DNA of 64,000 nucleotides, from assembly GCA_910586975.1 (NCBI GenBank), contig CAJUKX010000006.1, forward strand, positions 1 to 64,000. The letters are read 5' to 3'. Of this stretch, positions 1 through 9,800 are shown piece after piece. This DNA comes from an uncultured Muribaculaceae bacterium. Its GTDB lineage: Bacteria > Bacteroidota > Bacteroidia > Bacteroidales > Muribaculaceae. Within the stretch, counting starts at the first letter, position 1; every line of letters starts with the position of its first letter. The notes under the pieces are model-generated. The model searched no databases. It saw only the letters and a list, made by a program, of their open reading frames with translations, and was not told the DNA's origin. Made by a program: the position numbers and the translations under genes.

Positions 1-21
1 ATGTCTGTCAGCTAGTAGCCG

Positions 22-55
22 GGTATGTACGACCGTAGGGAGGACATGCCCGGTA
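22..55 (+). repeat. 34-bp dispersed repeat, copy 1
   Basis: This 34-base stretch (ends GGTATG...CCCGGTA) matches the reverse complement of 63029-63062 at 30 of 34 positions by eye. The two copies lie about 63 kb apart in opposite orientation, both in gene-free spacers. The right part of this copy is also the outer arm of the inverted repeat at 45-167. Confidence 0.65.
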
Positions 56-167
56 AGAATATACACAACGATAAGGCATTCGCAGAAAGCCGTCTATATA
101 GGCAACACGCTTGTATAATCGGCTTTCTGCGAATGCCATTTTCATTGTCGTACGATTACCGGGCATG
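45..167. repeat. Large two-arm inverted repeat (cruciform)
   Basis: The outer arms CATGCCCGGTAA (45-56) and TTACCGGGCATG (156-167) are perfectly complementary. The inner arms GGCATTCGCAGAAAGCCG (75-92) and its complement (120-137) match over 18 of 18 bases with a 27-base loop. The arms are separated by unpaired stretches. It is too far from a gene end and lacks a T-run, so it is unlikely to be a simple terminator. A mobile-repeat remnant or protein-binding site is possible. Confidence 0.7.
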
Positions 168-315
168 CCCACGCTTCGGTTACTTGCTCACAGGCCTCCT
201 TCGGATGCCATGTTGATATGACCTCACCTGCATACCGCTTCCTTGTCGGAAGCCATCTTTCCGATAAACGGGGCATTATACTGTCAATTGCCCAATAACG
301 GAATTTAATAAAACT

Positions 316-348
316 AACAGCCCGTATTCGGTGTGAATACGGGCTGTT
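316..348 (-). terminator. Terminator of the fimbrillin operon
   Basis: A perfect 14-bp stem (AACAGCCCGTATTC with its complement) and 5-base loop lie 20 bases beyond the stop of the gene at 368-3838. On the minus strand it is followed by AGTTTTATT, a short T-rich tail. Confidence 0.7.
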
Positions 349-367
349 GTGTGTATTGTTGTATGGA

Positions 368-3300
368 TTATTCGTTGTAAACGGGACGGAGGGGCAGGGC
401 GTCGGAATACAATTCGCCGGTTCCCAGACCTGTGTACAAGTCACCGATACCAATGGCATTGGTCATATAGTTGCCATAATTAAAGTCAATTGCCAATAAT
501 TGTTGCTGCTTGCCATTATGTTTACAGTCGGTGTTTCTTACCCAGTATGATACACCGTACTGTGCTGGTAGATTATAAGCCAAAGGACGATAATTATTGT
601 CGTCAGGATTATAACCGTCATAGCCACCAAGTCGGCAATCCAAAGAACCGTAGCGCATATATCCACCGCAAGCTTTCTTTATCAAGCTTCCATTAAAAGT
701 TCTTGACAGATTCTTACGACGGGGATGGCTGGTGAAGCCAAGAGAATATAGGATATTGTCACCATGCTTCAATGAATATGCAACCACAGCACGAACACCG
801 TTGGTTTTCATCTCTTTATCGCCACCGGTATTATCAGGGTCATAGAAAGAGAAAGCTTTAGTAGTATTTTGAGTCTTGGAGGCACCATCGGCGTAAGCAA
901 TACCGAAAGCAAAGTTTATGTCATTGTTTTCAAGAATCTCTTTTACGCAATTCTCCATATCAGGAGCACGGTAAGATGTCTTGGTTGTCACACCTATACC
1001 GGGATTAAGAAGATCGAAAGTGTCGAATGCAGCTTTGTTTGCATCGCCATACGAGTATGCAGGAATTTTTGTCCAGGGAGTATCATCTTGTCCGTGAATC
1101 CAATAAGGAGTGGTTCCCGGATCTTCTCCAACACCGAAATTCTTGCGTTTGTTGTTTGATTCTTTAATAGGATATTTAATATCCGAATATCTGCGGAACA
1201 AGCTGCCTACTGACAGGGGCGAAACACAGAGTGAATTCTGATCGTAAACGTTGAACGTAGACCATTTTTCACCGCTTGTACCTTGACCACCCATTTGTAC
1301 GGGACCATAACCCTGACGGATTATAATCTTGTGAATGCAGCTGTTGTTGTGGTAACGGACAGTTACGATAGCACCGGCCGATTGTTGGTTAGGCATTACT
1401 TTATTGGGCGTATATGTGAATTGAATCGGAGTGCCTGTACGTCCGGTAATCTTACTGCCTGTACCTGTAATTATCTGAGAGCCTGATTTGAGCCTTACAA
1501 TACCGTAGGGATCCACGTCAATTGTAGCTGACCAAGGGCCGCGTGAGATAAGAGTTTCATAAACGATGCTGCCCTCAGCCGGAATCTCGTCGACAGAGAA
1601 GGTAGAGTACATCATTTCCACGTCAAATGACTCAGAGCTGTTGTGCTTACGGTAGATGGCACGGGGATTCTCAATGCGTCGGGCCTGAAGAACATCTGAA
1701 TAGGCTATGTCGGTGTAAGTGTCGGCACTATTTGTTTCGTTGACAAATACGGCTGTGTATTTTACACGGGCATAGCGATAGTGGTTGTTATAAGGGTTGG
1801 CACCTGAGTAAACACCCCATGCGTCAAGAGTTTTGGCGCGTGTGTAGAGGGGAACATTAATGATATAAGTCTTTTCCTTCAGTGTTTCACCTTTGAGTTC
1901 TTCTTCTTTAAGAGAGATATAGTAGTGACCATCTTTTTCATCGTCGAAACGCTGAAAATCTCCATTAGTAGAAGATGTGGGTATAGAGTAAGAACGTTTG
2001 CCCTTTGGACCATTGGAGTCATCGCTCGCAGGATTGAGATACGTGTCACGGAATTTTTTATTAATAGCATCACTGTGCCAACCGCCCATGTCGTAGGTTA
2101 CTTGATTAACTTTACGAAGAGAAAGCCAGCCATAGTGACAGTTTGGTGCACATTCGGGATCAAGTTTGCGGTTGGCTGGGCCGTCGCCTACAAAGTGTGT
2201 TCCCGTCATACCATCGGGCTTGCCATCACTGCCGACACCCTTGGTCTGCCACTCCCAGGTCTGTTTATTATATGCAACATCGGTTTCGCCGTTATATGGT
2301 CGCCATTCGTTGTCAACAATAACTGCTGTGAGAGATTGCAGCTTATAGCCGAGCTTTGGTACGGCACGAACAGGGGTGGCGTGTGACTGGTTGTAGAGGT
2401 AGCTCACATAAACAATGGGGTCAACGGTAAGACCGGGACGGCCTGATTCCTTATAGTCAATGTGGAAGTCGACATCGTTGGCATATCCGTTGAAAGTGAG
2501 TGTGAGCTGATAGTGGTAGTTGCGCTCTACGTTGTAGTCTGTGATATGGTCTTTACCGAGCATGAAACGGTATTTGATAGGACCGCGGCTGGGCTTGATA
2601 GAGTCGTTACATTCATAGTAAGCTTCGACTTCAACCCAAGTGCCGTCCTTCATGCCGTCTTTCCAACCTTCGCCGCCGGGGGCAACACCGGCAGGGTAGG
2701 TAATTTGAGAATTGTTGCCGTGTACGTCCTGACGTTTGTCGGTAACAGTGCCTTCCTTACCTTTGCCCTGGTTGTTTTCGTAGAAATAGAGGGCGGGAAC
2801 CTTTTCGGTGTGTTCGCGGGCAATAAGGCGCTCGATGTCTTCAGGCGAAACAGTCTTGTCGGAGAAATATTCCTTGTCGGCAGGATTTTTAACGGTGTGC
2901 ATACCTACAACGGGAGCACCGTTGTTGATTTCATACCAACCGGTGTAGTACTGCGCGCCGTCTTCCCATTTCTGCGATTCGTTGGCCTGGTCGGTGAGGT
3001 AGAAAACCTCGCCGGTGGGTATTAGGTCGTCGCTGATGCCCTCGGTGGGACGCTGTGTGTCGCGGCCGGGGCAGTTCTGGAAGCCAAGGTAACATTCCTT
3101 GGCTATATCCTTGATGGCAATAGACTTGATGTAGATGCGTACATTGTCTTTGAGCTTGTCGGTGTTGAAAGCCACGGTGAGCTTGGATGCGGCGCGGCGC
3201 ACCCATGCGTGGAGAGGCTTGCCGGGGGCAACAACCACCACGGGAGCGGTGAAAGATGTGCCCGATACGCTGCCGTCGGGATTAAAGTCGTCGACGTCAG

Positions 3301-3838
3301 AAGCGGGCATGTCGGCTGCGCTCTGGCCGTCGGAATTGGTGAAGAAACCAAACATCTGAGCGTTCAGGGCAACGTCGTCCTGCCAAGTGAGTTTGATTTT
3401 CTGCAGTTGCTGCATGTTGCCTTCAAAGCCGCTGAGGTCGTGGTTGGCCACGGCGTAGATGCGCCATTTGCCGTTGGGGAGAGTGAGGTTGAACTTGGCG
3501 CGGCCGGTCTGCACCTCAGAAGAGGGAGTGCCGTCGGGACGGTCGTTCTCTTCGAGCGAGAATTTGTCCTTTGTGATTTCATGTTTTTCCACCAGGTCGC
3601 CTTCGGTATCGAAGAGCAGCACCCACAGGCTGTTGATGCTCTTGATGGCATCGCCCGAGGCGCGCGATTTCAGTGCCGGGGTGAATGCCGAGTAGCCCAC
3701 GGTGAGAGACATATCGGTATGACCTTCGGGAATATAACCCTCGCCCCTGTAGTCGAATTTGTCTTCGCAAGCTGTAGCCAGTATCATGGCTGCAAGCATG
3801 ATAAATGCGATATATATTTTGTTGCTGAATGCTTTCAT
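368..3838 (-). CDS. Large fimbrillin-type surface lipoprotein (DUF4906-like)
   Basis: A 1156-residue surface protein, probably a tip or accessory subunit of Bacteroidales type V pili. The N-terminus is a lipoprotein signal: hydrophobic residues 8-20, then lipobox ATAC with Cys24. Residues about 60-150 read like a fimbrillin N-terminal domain, with SINSLWVLLFD and NGKWRIYAVAN. The middle is Ig-like and beta-rich. The C-terminus, ending LPLRPVYNE, resembles adhesin-type terminal domains of DUF4906 proteins; that assignment is by recall and moderate. It lies 45 bp downstream of the smaller fimbrillin lipoprotein in one operon and ends at a strong terminator. No major shaft gene or chaperone is adjacent. 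What it binds cannot be read from sequence. Confidence 0.75.
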   Translation of the reverse strand: MKAFSNKIYIAFIMLAAMILATACEDKFDYRGEGYIPEGHTDMSLTVGYSAFTPALKSRASGDAIKSINSLWVLLFDTEGDLVEKHEITKDKFSLEENDRPDGTPSSEVQTGRAKFNLTLPNGKWRIYAVANHDLSGFEGNMQQLQKIKLTWQDDVALNAQMFGFFTNSDGQSAADMPASDVDDFNPDGSVSGTSFTAPVVVVAPGKPLHAWVRRAASKLTVAFNTDKLKDNVRIYIKSIAIKDIAKECYLGFQNCPGRDTQRPTEGISDDLIPTGEVFYLTDQANESQKWEDGAQYYTGWYEINNGAPVVGMHTVKNPADKEYFSDKTVSPEDIERLIAREHTEKVPALYFYENNQGKGKEGTVTDKRQDVHGNNSQITYPAGVAPGGEGWKDGMKDGTWVEVEAYYECNDSIKPSRGPIKYRFMLGKDHITDYNVERNYHYQLTLTFNGYANDVDFHIDYKESGRPGLTVDPIVYVSYLYNQSHATPVRAVPKLGYKLQSLTAVIVDNEWRPYNGETDVAYNKQTWEWQTKGVGSDGKPDGMTGTHFVGDGPANRKLDPECAPNCHYGWLSLRKVNQVTYDMGGWHSDAINKKFRDTYLNPASDDSNGPKGKRSYSIPTSSTNGDFQRFDDEKDGHYYISLKEEELKGETLKEKTYIINVPLYTRAKTLDAWGVYSGANPYNNHYRYARVKYTAVFVNETNSADTYTDIAYSDVLQARRIENPRAIYRKHNSSESFDVEMMYSTFSVDEIPAEGSIVYETLISRGPWSATIDVDPYGIVRLKSGSQIITGTGSKITGRTGTPIQFTYTPNKVMPNQQSAGAIVTVRYHNNSCIHKIIIRQGYGPVQMGGQGTSGEKWSTFNVYDQNSLCVSPLSVGSLFRRYSDIKYPIKESNNKRKNFGVGEDPGTTPYWIHGQDDTPWTKIPAYSYGDANKAAFDTFDLLNPGIGVTTKTSYRAPDMENCVKEILENNDINFAFGIAYADGASKTQNTTKAFSFYDPDNTGGDKEMKTNGVRAVVAYSLKHGDNILYSLGFTSHPRRKNLSRTFNGSLIKKACGGYMRYGSLDCRLGGYDGYNPDDNNYRPLAYNLPAQYGVSYWVRNTDCKHNGKQQQLLAIDFNYGNYMTNAIGIGDLYTGLGTGELYSDALPLRPVYNE

Positions 3839-3883
3839 CTTGTGTGATTGGTAAATTTTCAGTTATGATTTGGTGGGGCTGTA

Positions 3884-5107
3884 TCAATCGAGACCGAAGC
3901 TGGGGCGTAGATCAACAATGCCGTAGGGGAGTACATCTACCTGAATGTCCATGTCTACATCGGAGATTTTCTTGGATACTTCAAATTTGTACCAATAGTT
4001 GCGCATAAGGTTGAAGTACTGACCTTCTTTGACAGCTCCGGTAAGAGCCGGCGGCACCTGGTAGTATTTGAATTCCACTTCATACTTACGGTTGTCGTTT
4101 TCCAATTTTATATTCAGGTGCGTCTGGTCAGCGTGCATCATGTTATCGCCGGTGTTCTTGTATTCGGGAATGTATATCAAGAAATGGCGCAGGCCGTTTT
4201 GGTCGGTATAGAACGGCAATTTAAGCTCGGTATCGGTCAATGCACCCGATGGAATTGAGGGGCTGTCGGTGTAGTCGCCGCCGTATGTATGTTTTATATA
4301 CTGGCTCTGGTGATATACGCCCAGCGGGGCGCAGTATGCCTTGTTGTTGTGGCGCGAGAGCGATACTGATTCAATGTTGACGGCAGATTCTTCAGACTGA
4401 ATCACCTCAACCTTGGCAAAGGCGCGCAGCAGGTGCAGGTCGACACCGGTGAGGTTGAGCATCACGGGCACAAGGTTGACACCGGGGAACTGCATCACGC
4501 CGTAGAGCGGAATGCGGTGTTCGTAGTCGAGCACGGGTCCCCACGGCTCAGTGCCATAGCTTATGGTTGCGTTAACCACGAGGTCGTCGATGGTTGTTAC
4601 GCCCGGTATGAGCGAGGCATCGTCGAGATACTGACCGCGCCAGTTGGCGAGCATCACTATCTTGGTGGGACCGTTGGTTATCTGGTCTATCATGTCCTTG
4701 CCCTCGATGCTTGTGCGGGCGACGTAGGTCTTGGAGCTGGGCGAGTTCTGAATGTCCACGCGCTCTATGACGGGATTGGTGAAGGTAGAGATGTACTTGT
4801 TGTCAACAGAGAAGAAGTAAATGCGGAAGTCGCCGCCTTCGAGGTCGATGAAGTTCTCGTAGCCGGCACCGGGGTCGTATTCGCCATCGGTCGGTGTGGC
4901 GCGTGAGATGTTGGTGGACGCGTCTTCTACTTCACCTACGTTTATGTAGAAGCCCAGCGAGAGCTTTTTAGAGCTGCCGCCCTCGGGAATCTTGTCTTCC
5001 ATGTCGTAGCCTGAACAGGCACAAAGCAAGAACGAGGTAAGGCATAAGGAAAGCCACCGCGAAATTGATGCGTAGTTGAATTTGGTTTTATACATCGTAA
5101 GTAACAT
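3884..5107 (-). CDS. Fimbrillin family lipoprotein (Mfa2/FimB-like anchor candidate)
   Basis: A 407-residue fimbrillin-superfamily lipoprotein, first gene of the two-gene pilus operon. The signal has a hydrophobic stretch SLCLTSFLLCAC with lipidated Cys near residue 31. Fimbrillin-like features include FRIYFFSVDNKYIS, a central LLRAFAKVEV strand typical of the domain boundary, and a C-terminal NLMRNYWYKFEV segment. Its size and position suggest the membrane-anchor or shaft-cap subunit, but a major subunit is possible. Two ATG codons are in frame, at 5107 and 5095; the second gives MYKTKFN and may be the true start. A good sigma-type promoter lies 102-132 bases upstream. Confidence 0.75.
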   Translation of the reverse strand: MLLTMYKTKFNYASISRWLSLCLTSFLLCACSGYDMEDKIPEGGSSKKLSLGFYINVGEVEDASTNISRATPTDGEYDPGAGYENFIDLEGGDFRIYFFSVDNKYISTFTNPVIERVDIQNSPSSKTYVARTSIEGKDMIDQITNGPTKIVMLANWRGQYLDDASLIPGVTTIDDLVVNATISYGTEPWGPVLDYEHRIPLYGVMQFPGVNLVPVMLNLTGVDLHLLRAFAKVEVIQSEESAVNIESVSLSRHNNKAYCAPLGVYHQSQYIKHTYGGDYTDSPSIPSGALTDTELKLPFYTDQNGLRHFLIYIPEYKNTGDNMMHADQTHLNIKLENDNRKYEVEFKYYQVPPALTGAVKEGQYFNLMRNYWYKFEVSKKISDVDMDIQVDVLPYGIVDLRPSFGLD

Positions 5108-5208
5108 GTGTTTTTGAGGGAAGAGGGGATTGGTTATCTTCAGAAAAAACGGAATGATTGTAAGCGGCTGATTATAGAGAGTCGCTTGGCTTTATAAAAT
5201 AGCAACCA

Positions 5209-5239
5209 CAAAGTTAGTCATTTTTAAGCGTATATACAA
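5209..5239 (-). promoter_or_regulatory. Bacteroidota-type promoter of the fimbrillin operon
   Basis: Read on the minus strand, TTG (5237-5239) is separated by 20 bases from TAACTTTG (5209-5216), matching the -33/-7 form. The predicted start near 5202 gives a leader of about 95 bases. Confidence 0.65.
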
Positions 5240-5275
5240 TAATATAAGCTTTGAATTTACAATATTTAAGGGTTG

Positions 5276-6196
5276 TTAACTATCTTTTTTATGCTGTATG
5301 TTCCTTTTGAGTTGTGCCGCGCTGATGCGGTTCATGGCGCTGCGGGCTGTGAGGCGGCGCCACTGCGATGATGTGATATTGGCTGCACAAGCCGAGTCGA
5401 AATGCAGCAGACGCGGGTCGGGGTCGAATTCGGGCAGAGGTGCGGGCGGCTCGCCGGCGTTGTGGGGGCATGCGCGCTGACACTCATCGCAGCCGTAGTA
5501 GTGGCCCTGCAGGTCGACGTGGGGCGGCAGCGGGCCGCGGTGTTCTATGGTAAGGCACGACAGGCAGCGGCGGGCATCGAGCGATGAGTCGCCTCGCAGG
5601 CTGTGGCCGGGGCATGCTCTGAGGCAAGCGCCGCACCGGCCGCAATCGCCCTCCAAGGGGCTGTCGGGCGCGAGTTGCAGGGTGGTGATAAGTTCACCCA
5701 GAAAGACTCCCGAGCCTACGCCCGGCACTATGAGCTGTCCGTTAAGCCCAATCCAACCAAGGCCCGACTTGCGGGCCCAGTAGCGTTCGGGCAGGGGGGC
5801 GGTGTCGACACAGGGTCGTGAGAGCGCCCCGAAATTGTCGAAGATAAATCGGGCGAGAGCAAAGAGCCTTTGCCTGAGCACTATATGGTAGTCTGCTCCC
5901 AAGGCATAATCGGCAATGAACGGGTGGTGATAGCCGCCGGCGGGGCGGTAGGGGAAGGCCATGCTGATGACTGTGCGCGCGCCGGGAAGCAGCAGGCGCG
6001 GGTCGTGGCGCACATCGCCGTAGCGGCGCATGTAGTCGAGCGAACCATTGTGGCCGGCTGCAATCCAATGGTCGTAAAACTGCTTGAAGCGGCTGTCGAC
6101 GGGGCGTGCTTCGGAGCATCCGAAAGCCACAGCTCCCAATCTGAAAGCCTCGGCGCGTATAGCGCCTTTATTCCATAAGCATAGGTTCGAACTCAT
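5276..6196 (-). CDS. queG: Epoxyqueuosine reductase QueG
   Basis: A cytosolic cobalamin- and iron-sulfur-dependent enzyme that reduces epoxyqueuosine to queuosine in tRNA. It is 306 residues from the ATG at 6196; a TTG at 6220 would add eight residues. The segment CVDTAPLPERYWARKSGLG carries the catalytic Asp (about residue 131). Two ferredoxin-type clusters are seen: CGRCGACLRACP (185-196), then CLSC and CDECQRACP. The start overlaps the end of the deacetylase gene by 29 bp, so the two are co-transcribed. The family C-terminal HEAT-like part is short here, as in many Bacteroidales forms. The catalytic and cluster ligands appear complete. Confidence 0.93.
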   Translation of the reverse strand: MSSNLCLWNKGAIRAEAFRLGAVAFGCSEARPVDSRFKQFYDHWIAAGHNGSLDYMRRYGDVRHDPRLLLPGARTVISMAFPYRPAGGYHHPFIADYALGADYHIVLRQRLFALARFIFDNFGALSRPCVDTAPLPERYWARKSGLGWIGLNGQLIVPGVGSGVFLGELITTLQLAPDSPLEGDCGRCGACLRACPGHSLRGDSSLDARRCLSCLTIEHRGPLPPHVDLQGHYYGCDECQRACPHNAGEPPAPLPEFDPDPRLLHFDSACAANITSSQWRRLTARSAMNRISAAQLKRNIQHKKDS

Positions 6197-6788
6197 AACC
6201 CTGTGCAAGAAGCCATTCAATGGCCTGAGGCAGCACCGGGCGCATGTTGCGGGCTGCTTTGAGCGAGTCGTGGAAAACTATGATAGAGCCGTTGCGGGCA
6301 AAGCGCTTGACGTTGTTGAGCACTTGGTCGGGAGTGAGTTTTGCCGAGTAGTCGCGGGTGACGAGGTCGTACATCACAATGTTGTACTTGGAACGCAAAG
6401 CGCGGCTCTGAGCCCAGCGCATTATGCCGTGTGGCGGGCGGAACAGCGGAGAGTCGATGAGGGCGTCGGCCTCGGCCACGTCGCGCAGGTAGCGACGGGT
6501 GATAACCTTCATGCCCTGCAGGTGGCGCATGGTGTGGTTGCCCACGCTGTGTCCGCGACGGCGCACCTCCTCGAGCAGCTCGGGGTGGCGTTCAACGTTT
6601 TGGCCTACCATGAAGAAAGTGGCCTTGATGCCGTAGCGGTCAAGGATGTCGAGCACCCAGGGGGTCTGTTCGGGTATTGGCCCGTCGTCAAAAGTGAGAT
6701 ATACCACTTTCTTGCGGCGTTTCTTTATACGCCACAGCGCTTCAGGGAAAAGCAGGCGGTAGAGCAATGGGGGACGTTCTATCAGCAT
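6168..6788 (-). CDS. Polysaccharide deacetylase (NodB domain)
   Basis: A 206-residue NodB-homology (CE4) metal-dependent deacetylase, probably acting on peptidoglycan or another N-acetylated glycan. Motif TFDDGP (32-37) and the zinc motif NHTMRH (His85, His89) are present, and RPPHG supplies the motif 3 Arg. No clear signal peptide is seen; the N-terminus is basic and hydrophobic (LLYRLLFPEALWRIKKRRKK), possibly a membrane anchor. I chose the ATG at 6788; a TTG at 6821 is also in frame. It lies between the DUF2723 gene and queG, and overlaps queG by 29 bp. Confidence 0.85.
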   Translation of the reverse strand: MLIERPPLLYRLLFPEALWRIKKRRKKVVYLTFDDGPIPEQTPWVLDILDRYGIKATFFMVGQNVERHPELLEEVRRRGHSVGNHTMRHLQGMKVITRRYLRDVAEADALIDSPLFRPPHGIMRWAQSRALRSKYNIVMYDLVTRDYSAKLTPDQVLNNVKRFARNGSIIVFHDSLKAARNMRPVLPQAIEWLLAQGYEFEPMLME

Positions 6789-6825
6789 TTCAACAAATAT
6801 CTTGAATTCAATGAAATTCAATGAG

Positions 6826-6853
6826 AAAGGTGAAGGATTGCTCCTTCACCTTT
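6826..6853. terminator. Hairpin between the DUF2723 and deacetylase genes
   Basis: A perfect 12-bp stem AAAGGTGAAGGA with 4-base loop TTGC lies 15 bases beyond the DUF2723 stop. The T-run (CCTTTTTAT) is on the plus-strand side; the minus-strand side is only CTTTCTCATT. It may be a weak minus-strand terminator or attenuator. Confidence 0.5.
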
Positions 6854-6867
6854 TTATCAATTACATC

Positions 6868-9800
6868 TTAGAATCGCAGGAGCTGGTTCCATGACTGTGG
6901 CGAGATACCGTAGTCATTCATCCATTTCTGCGACAGAGTCATCTGGTCTATTCCGGCAGCCTTGTGTGCCTTGATGGCGAGCTGAGCGTAGTCCATCATG
7001 AGCTTGGTGGCACCGGTGTAGCCTTGCGACATCTCGGCTACTCCGGCCGAATCCATGCCCGAAATGTAGAGAACGGGAACGGAGCGCAGAGTGGCGTCGA
7101 ATGTGCCGCGCGGAGACCATTCCTCAATCAGCTCGGCATTGGCCACGGGGTCTTTTTCAAGAGCGCGGAGTATGTCGATGCGGTTTTGCAGGGCGATGGC
7201 GGCTCCGAGGTATTGCAGGCCGTTAAGCTCTGAGGCACCGAGCATTGATACCTGCGAGGGCGACAGGCTCTGGGCATAGCGCATGAGCTGAGCGTAGCGG
7301 GGAGTCTCGCGGGCAAGTATGGCCTCGGCGGCCTTGAGGTCGGCATCGTCGTGGCTCAGCAAGTAGAGATCGTAGTATGCCTCGGCCATGTAGACGCCGA
7401 GCATGCCGTCGTATGGAGTGGCGGCTGCGGGAGCCTTGGCCTCGATGAGCTCAAGGAGGTTGCGACCCATGTCGGCGCGGGTGGCGGGAACCTTTGTGCC
7501 GTTCTTGCGGGCATATTCAACAGCCCACTGCGATGCGGGTTCGTCGCCGCTGAGTATGAGGTCGTGAGCCACGCCGTAGATGCTCGAGCGCATGGTCGAA
7601 ACCATACGTACGACTGTCTCGTCGAGGTAGAGCTTCTCGGGATGGTCGGTGTCGAGTCCGCCCCAGCGGAATTCGCTCATTATGTTCTTGTAAGCCTTTT
7701 CGACAGTGGGCGAAACGGTGGGAGCCGCAAAGGGGGTGACTTCCTGTGCCACACCTGTAGAACCCATGAAGGGAGTAAGGCCGAGGTAGTATGTAGAGAG
7801 AACTGTAGAGGCGAAGTAAACCGGGCGTTCAAAGCCGCCGTCAACGCTGTTGGCAAGGATGTCGAGCGAGAGCACGTTGCCAAGGCTCAGACCCTGCTTG
7901 CCCAGCTCTGCCAGGTCGGTGGTGATGTCAGAGAGATAGGGCAGGAGGTACTTGCGATGGGTGACATTTGCGGTGTCGAGACCATAGCGCTCGAAAGCCT
8001 TGCGAGCATCTACGGGGAAGAAGATGCGGGGACTTGTGAGCAGGTTGTACTTATAGTGCTGCTGGCTGCCGTAGAGTTCGCGCAGAGCGGTTTCGGCAGT
8101 CACGAGCGAGTCGGTGCGGGGCATTATGAAGCTCCAGGCGAGCTTGTCGTAGCCATAGTCCTGCGGAGTGGCGTACATGGGCACAGGCTTGCCGTCGTAG
8201 CTGGGTATGCGCTGCTGGTTGGCATACCAGTCGGTGGTGAGGTATGAGAGGTTGACCACGCGCACATCGGTGCGGTAGCCTTCCACTTCCTGAGCGTACC
8301 AGAGGGGGAATGTGTCGTTGTCGCCGTTGCAGAATATTATGCCGTTTTCGTCGACTGACGCAAGGTAGTTCATACCGTAGTCGCGGGCGGTGTAACGGCC
8401 GCTGCGGTCGTGGTCGTCCCAGGTCTGAGACACCATTTGCAGGGGAACTGCAAAGCCAATTGCCACAGCTACGGCGCAAGCGGCGATGGTGCAGGCGCGC
8501 GAAGGCTCGGCGGGAGCTTCGTCCTTGGCTTTCTTCTTGGCGAAGAGCGAGCGCAGCATCATGCCTATGGCGGGCACACCTATGCCGATCCAGATGGCGA
8601 AAGCATAGAATGAACCGGCAAAAGCGTAGTCGCGTTCACGGGGCTGTCCGGGAGTCTGGTTGAGGTATAGCACGATGGCAATACCGGTCATGAAGAACAG
8701 GAAGCAGATTACCCAGAATTGCTCTATGCCTCGCTGCGGGGCGTCTTTCTTGACATAAAGCGCCTGCCAGAGCAGACCGATGATTCCGAGGAGCAGGGGC
8801 AGCATGTAGAATACGTTGTGGCCCTTGTTGCCCTTGCCGAATTCGTCGGGCAGCAGGCTCTGATCGCCGAGACGGGCATTGTCTATTACGGGAATGCCGC
8901 TGATCCAGTTGCCGAGATGAGGCTCGCCGTTGCCGGCTTTGTCGTTCTGGCGACCGGCAAAGTTCCACATGAAGTAGCGCCAGTACATGTGCGAGAACTG
9001 GTAGTTGTAGAAGTATCGGAGATTGGTGCCGAAACCGGGCTTCCAGGCCGAGGTGTAGCTGACTTCATCGCCGTTATGGCTCTGAGCGGTAACAACCTTG
9101 TCCTGCGAGTGCATGTAGGGTGCGACCTCGTAGAGCGGAGCGTAGCCGTTCTGAGCCCAGCGCATGCGTACTTCTTCGGGAATGTTGTCTATATCGTCGT
9201 TGTAGTATTGCGACCATCCCTTGTAACCCTCTACGTGTGTGGGGTCGGGACTGTAGACGCGGGGGAAGAGCATCTGCAGGTCGGGCAGTTCCTTGTAATT
9301 GGGTTTGGGAGTAGACTCCACGTATTTGTCGGACTGGGCAGGATTGGTTTTCACAACCTTTGTGTACGACGGGGTGGGATCGTTGTAAGGAGCGCCGTTC
9401 TCGTCGCGCAGCACGCCGTCGAGGAGCTGAGTGGCGGGGCGTCCATATTCGTCTACGCGCACATAGTAAGTGCCTGAGCCTTCGGGGTATTCAAATGTGG
9501 CGAGCTCCTCGGCGAATACCGCGCCGCGGAATAGAGGACGTTCGCCGTACTGCTCGCGGTTGAGGTATGAGCTGAGGGCAAATACGTTGTCGGGGGCATT
9601 CTGGTTCATGGGTGTGTTGGCATGCGAGCGTATGAGCAGCAGCGCGTATGATGAGTAGCCCACGAAGATGAGGAATACGCTAAGTATCACGATGTTGAAG
9701 ATGCGTACGGGTACCTTGCGGCATCCTATGAAGATGTAGCCGGCAAGGGCAAGTATGAGCACCAGGCCTACAACCCAGTTGCCAATGAAGGGCATGCCCG

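Larger units (their letters stand above)
1..367. other. Gene-free region at the left edge
   Basis: No convincing gene lies here. The stretch holds a 34-bp dispersed repeat (22-55), a large two-arm inverted repeat (45-167) and, next to the fimbrillin gene, a terminator hairpin (316-348). The part from about 170 to 300 is GC-mixed with further short palindromes but no reading frame I can support. Confidence 0.6.

Noticed and set aside
1..300. tRNA or small RNA gene in the left-edge palindromes
   Set aside because: The arms are far too long and the loop lacks cloverleaf elements; no promoter element is seen.
3209..3847. A 212-codon plus-strand frame opposite the large fimbrillin gene
   Set aside because: It lies wholly antisense to a lipoprotein gene with a clear signal and domain pattern; it has no domain of its own.
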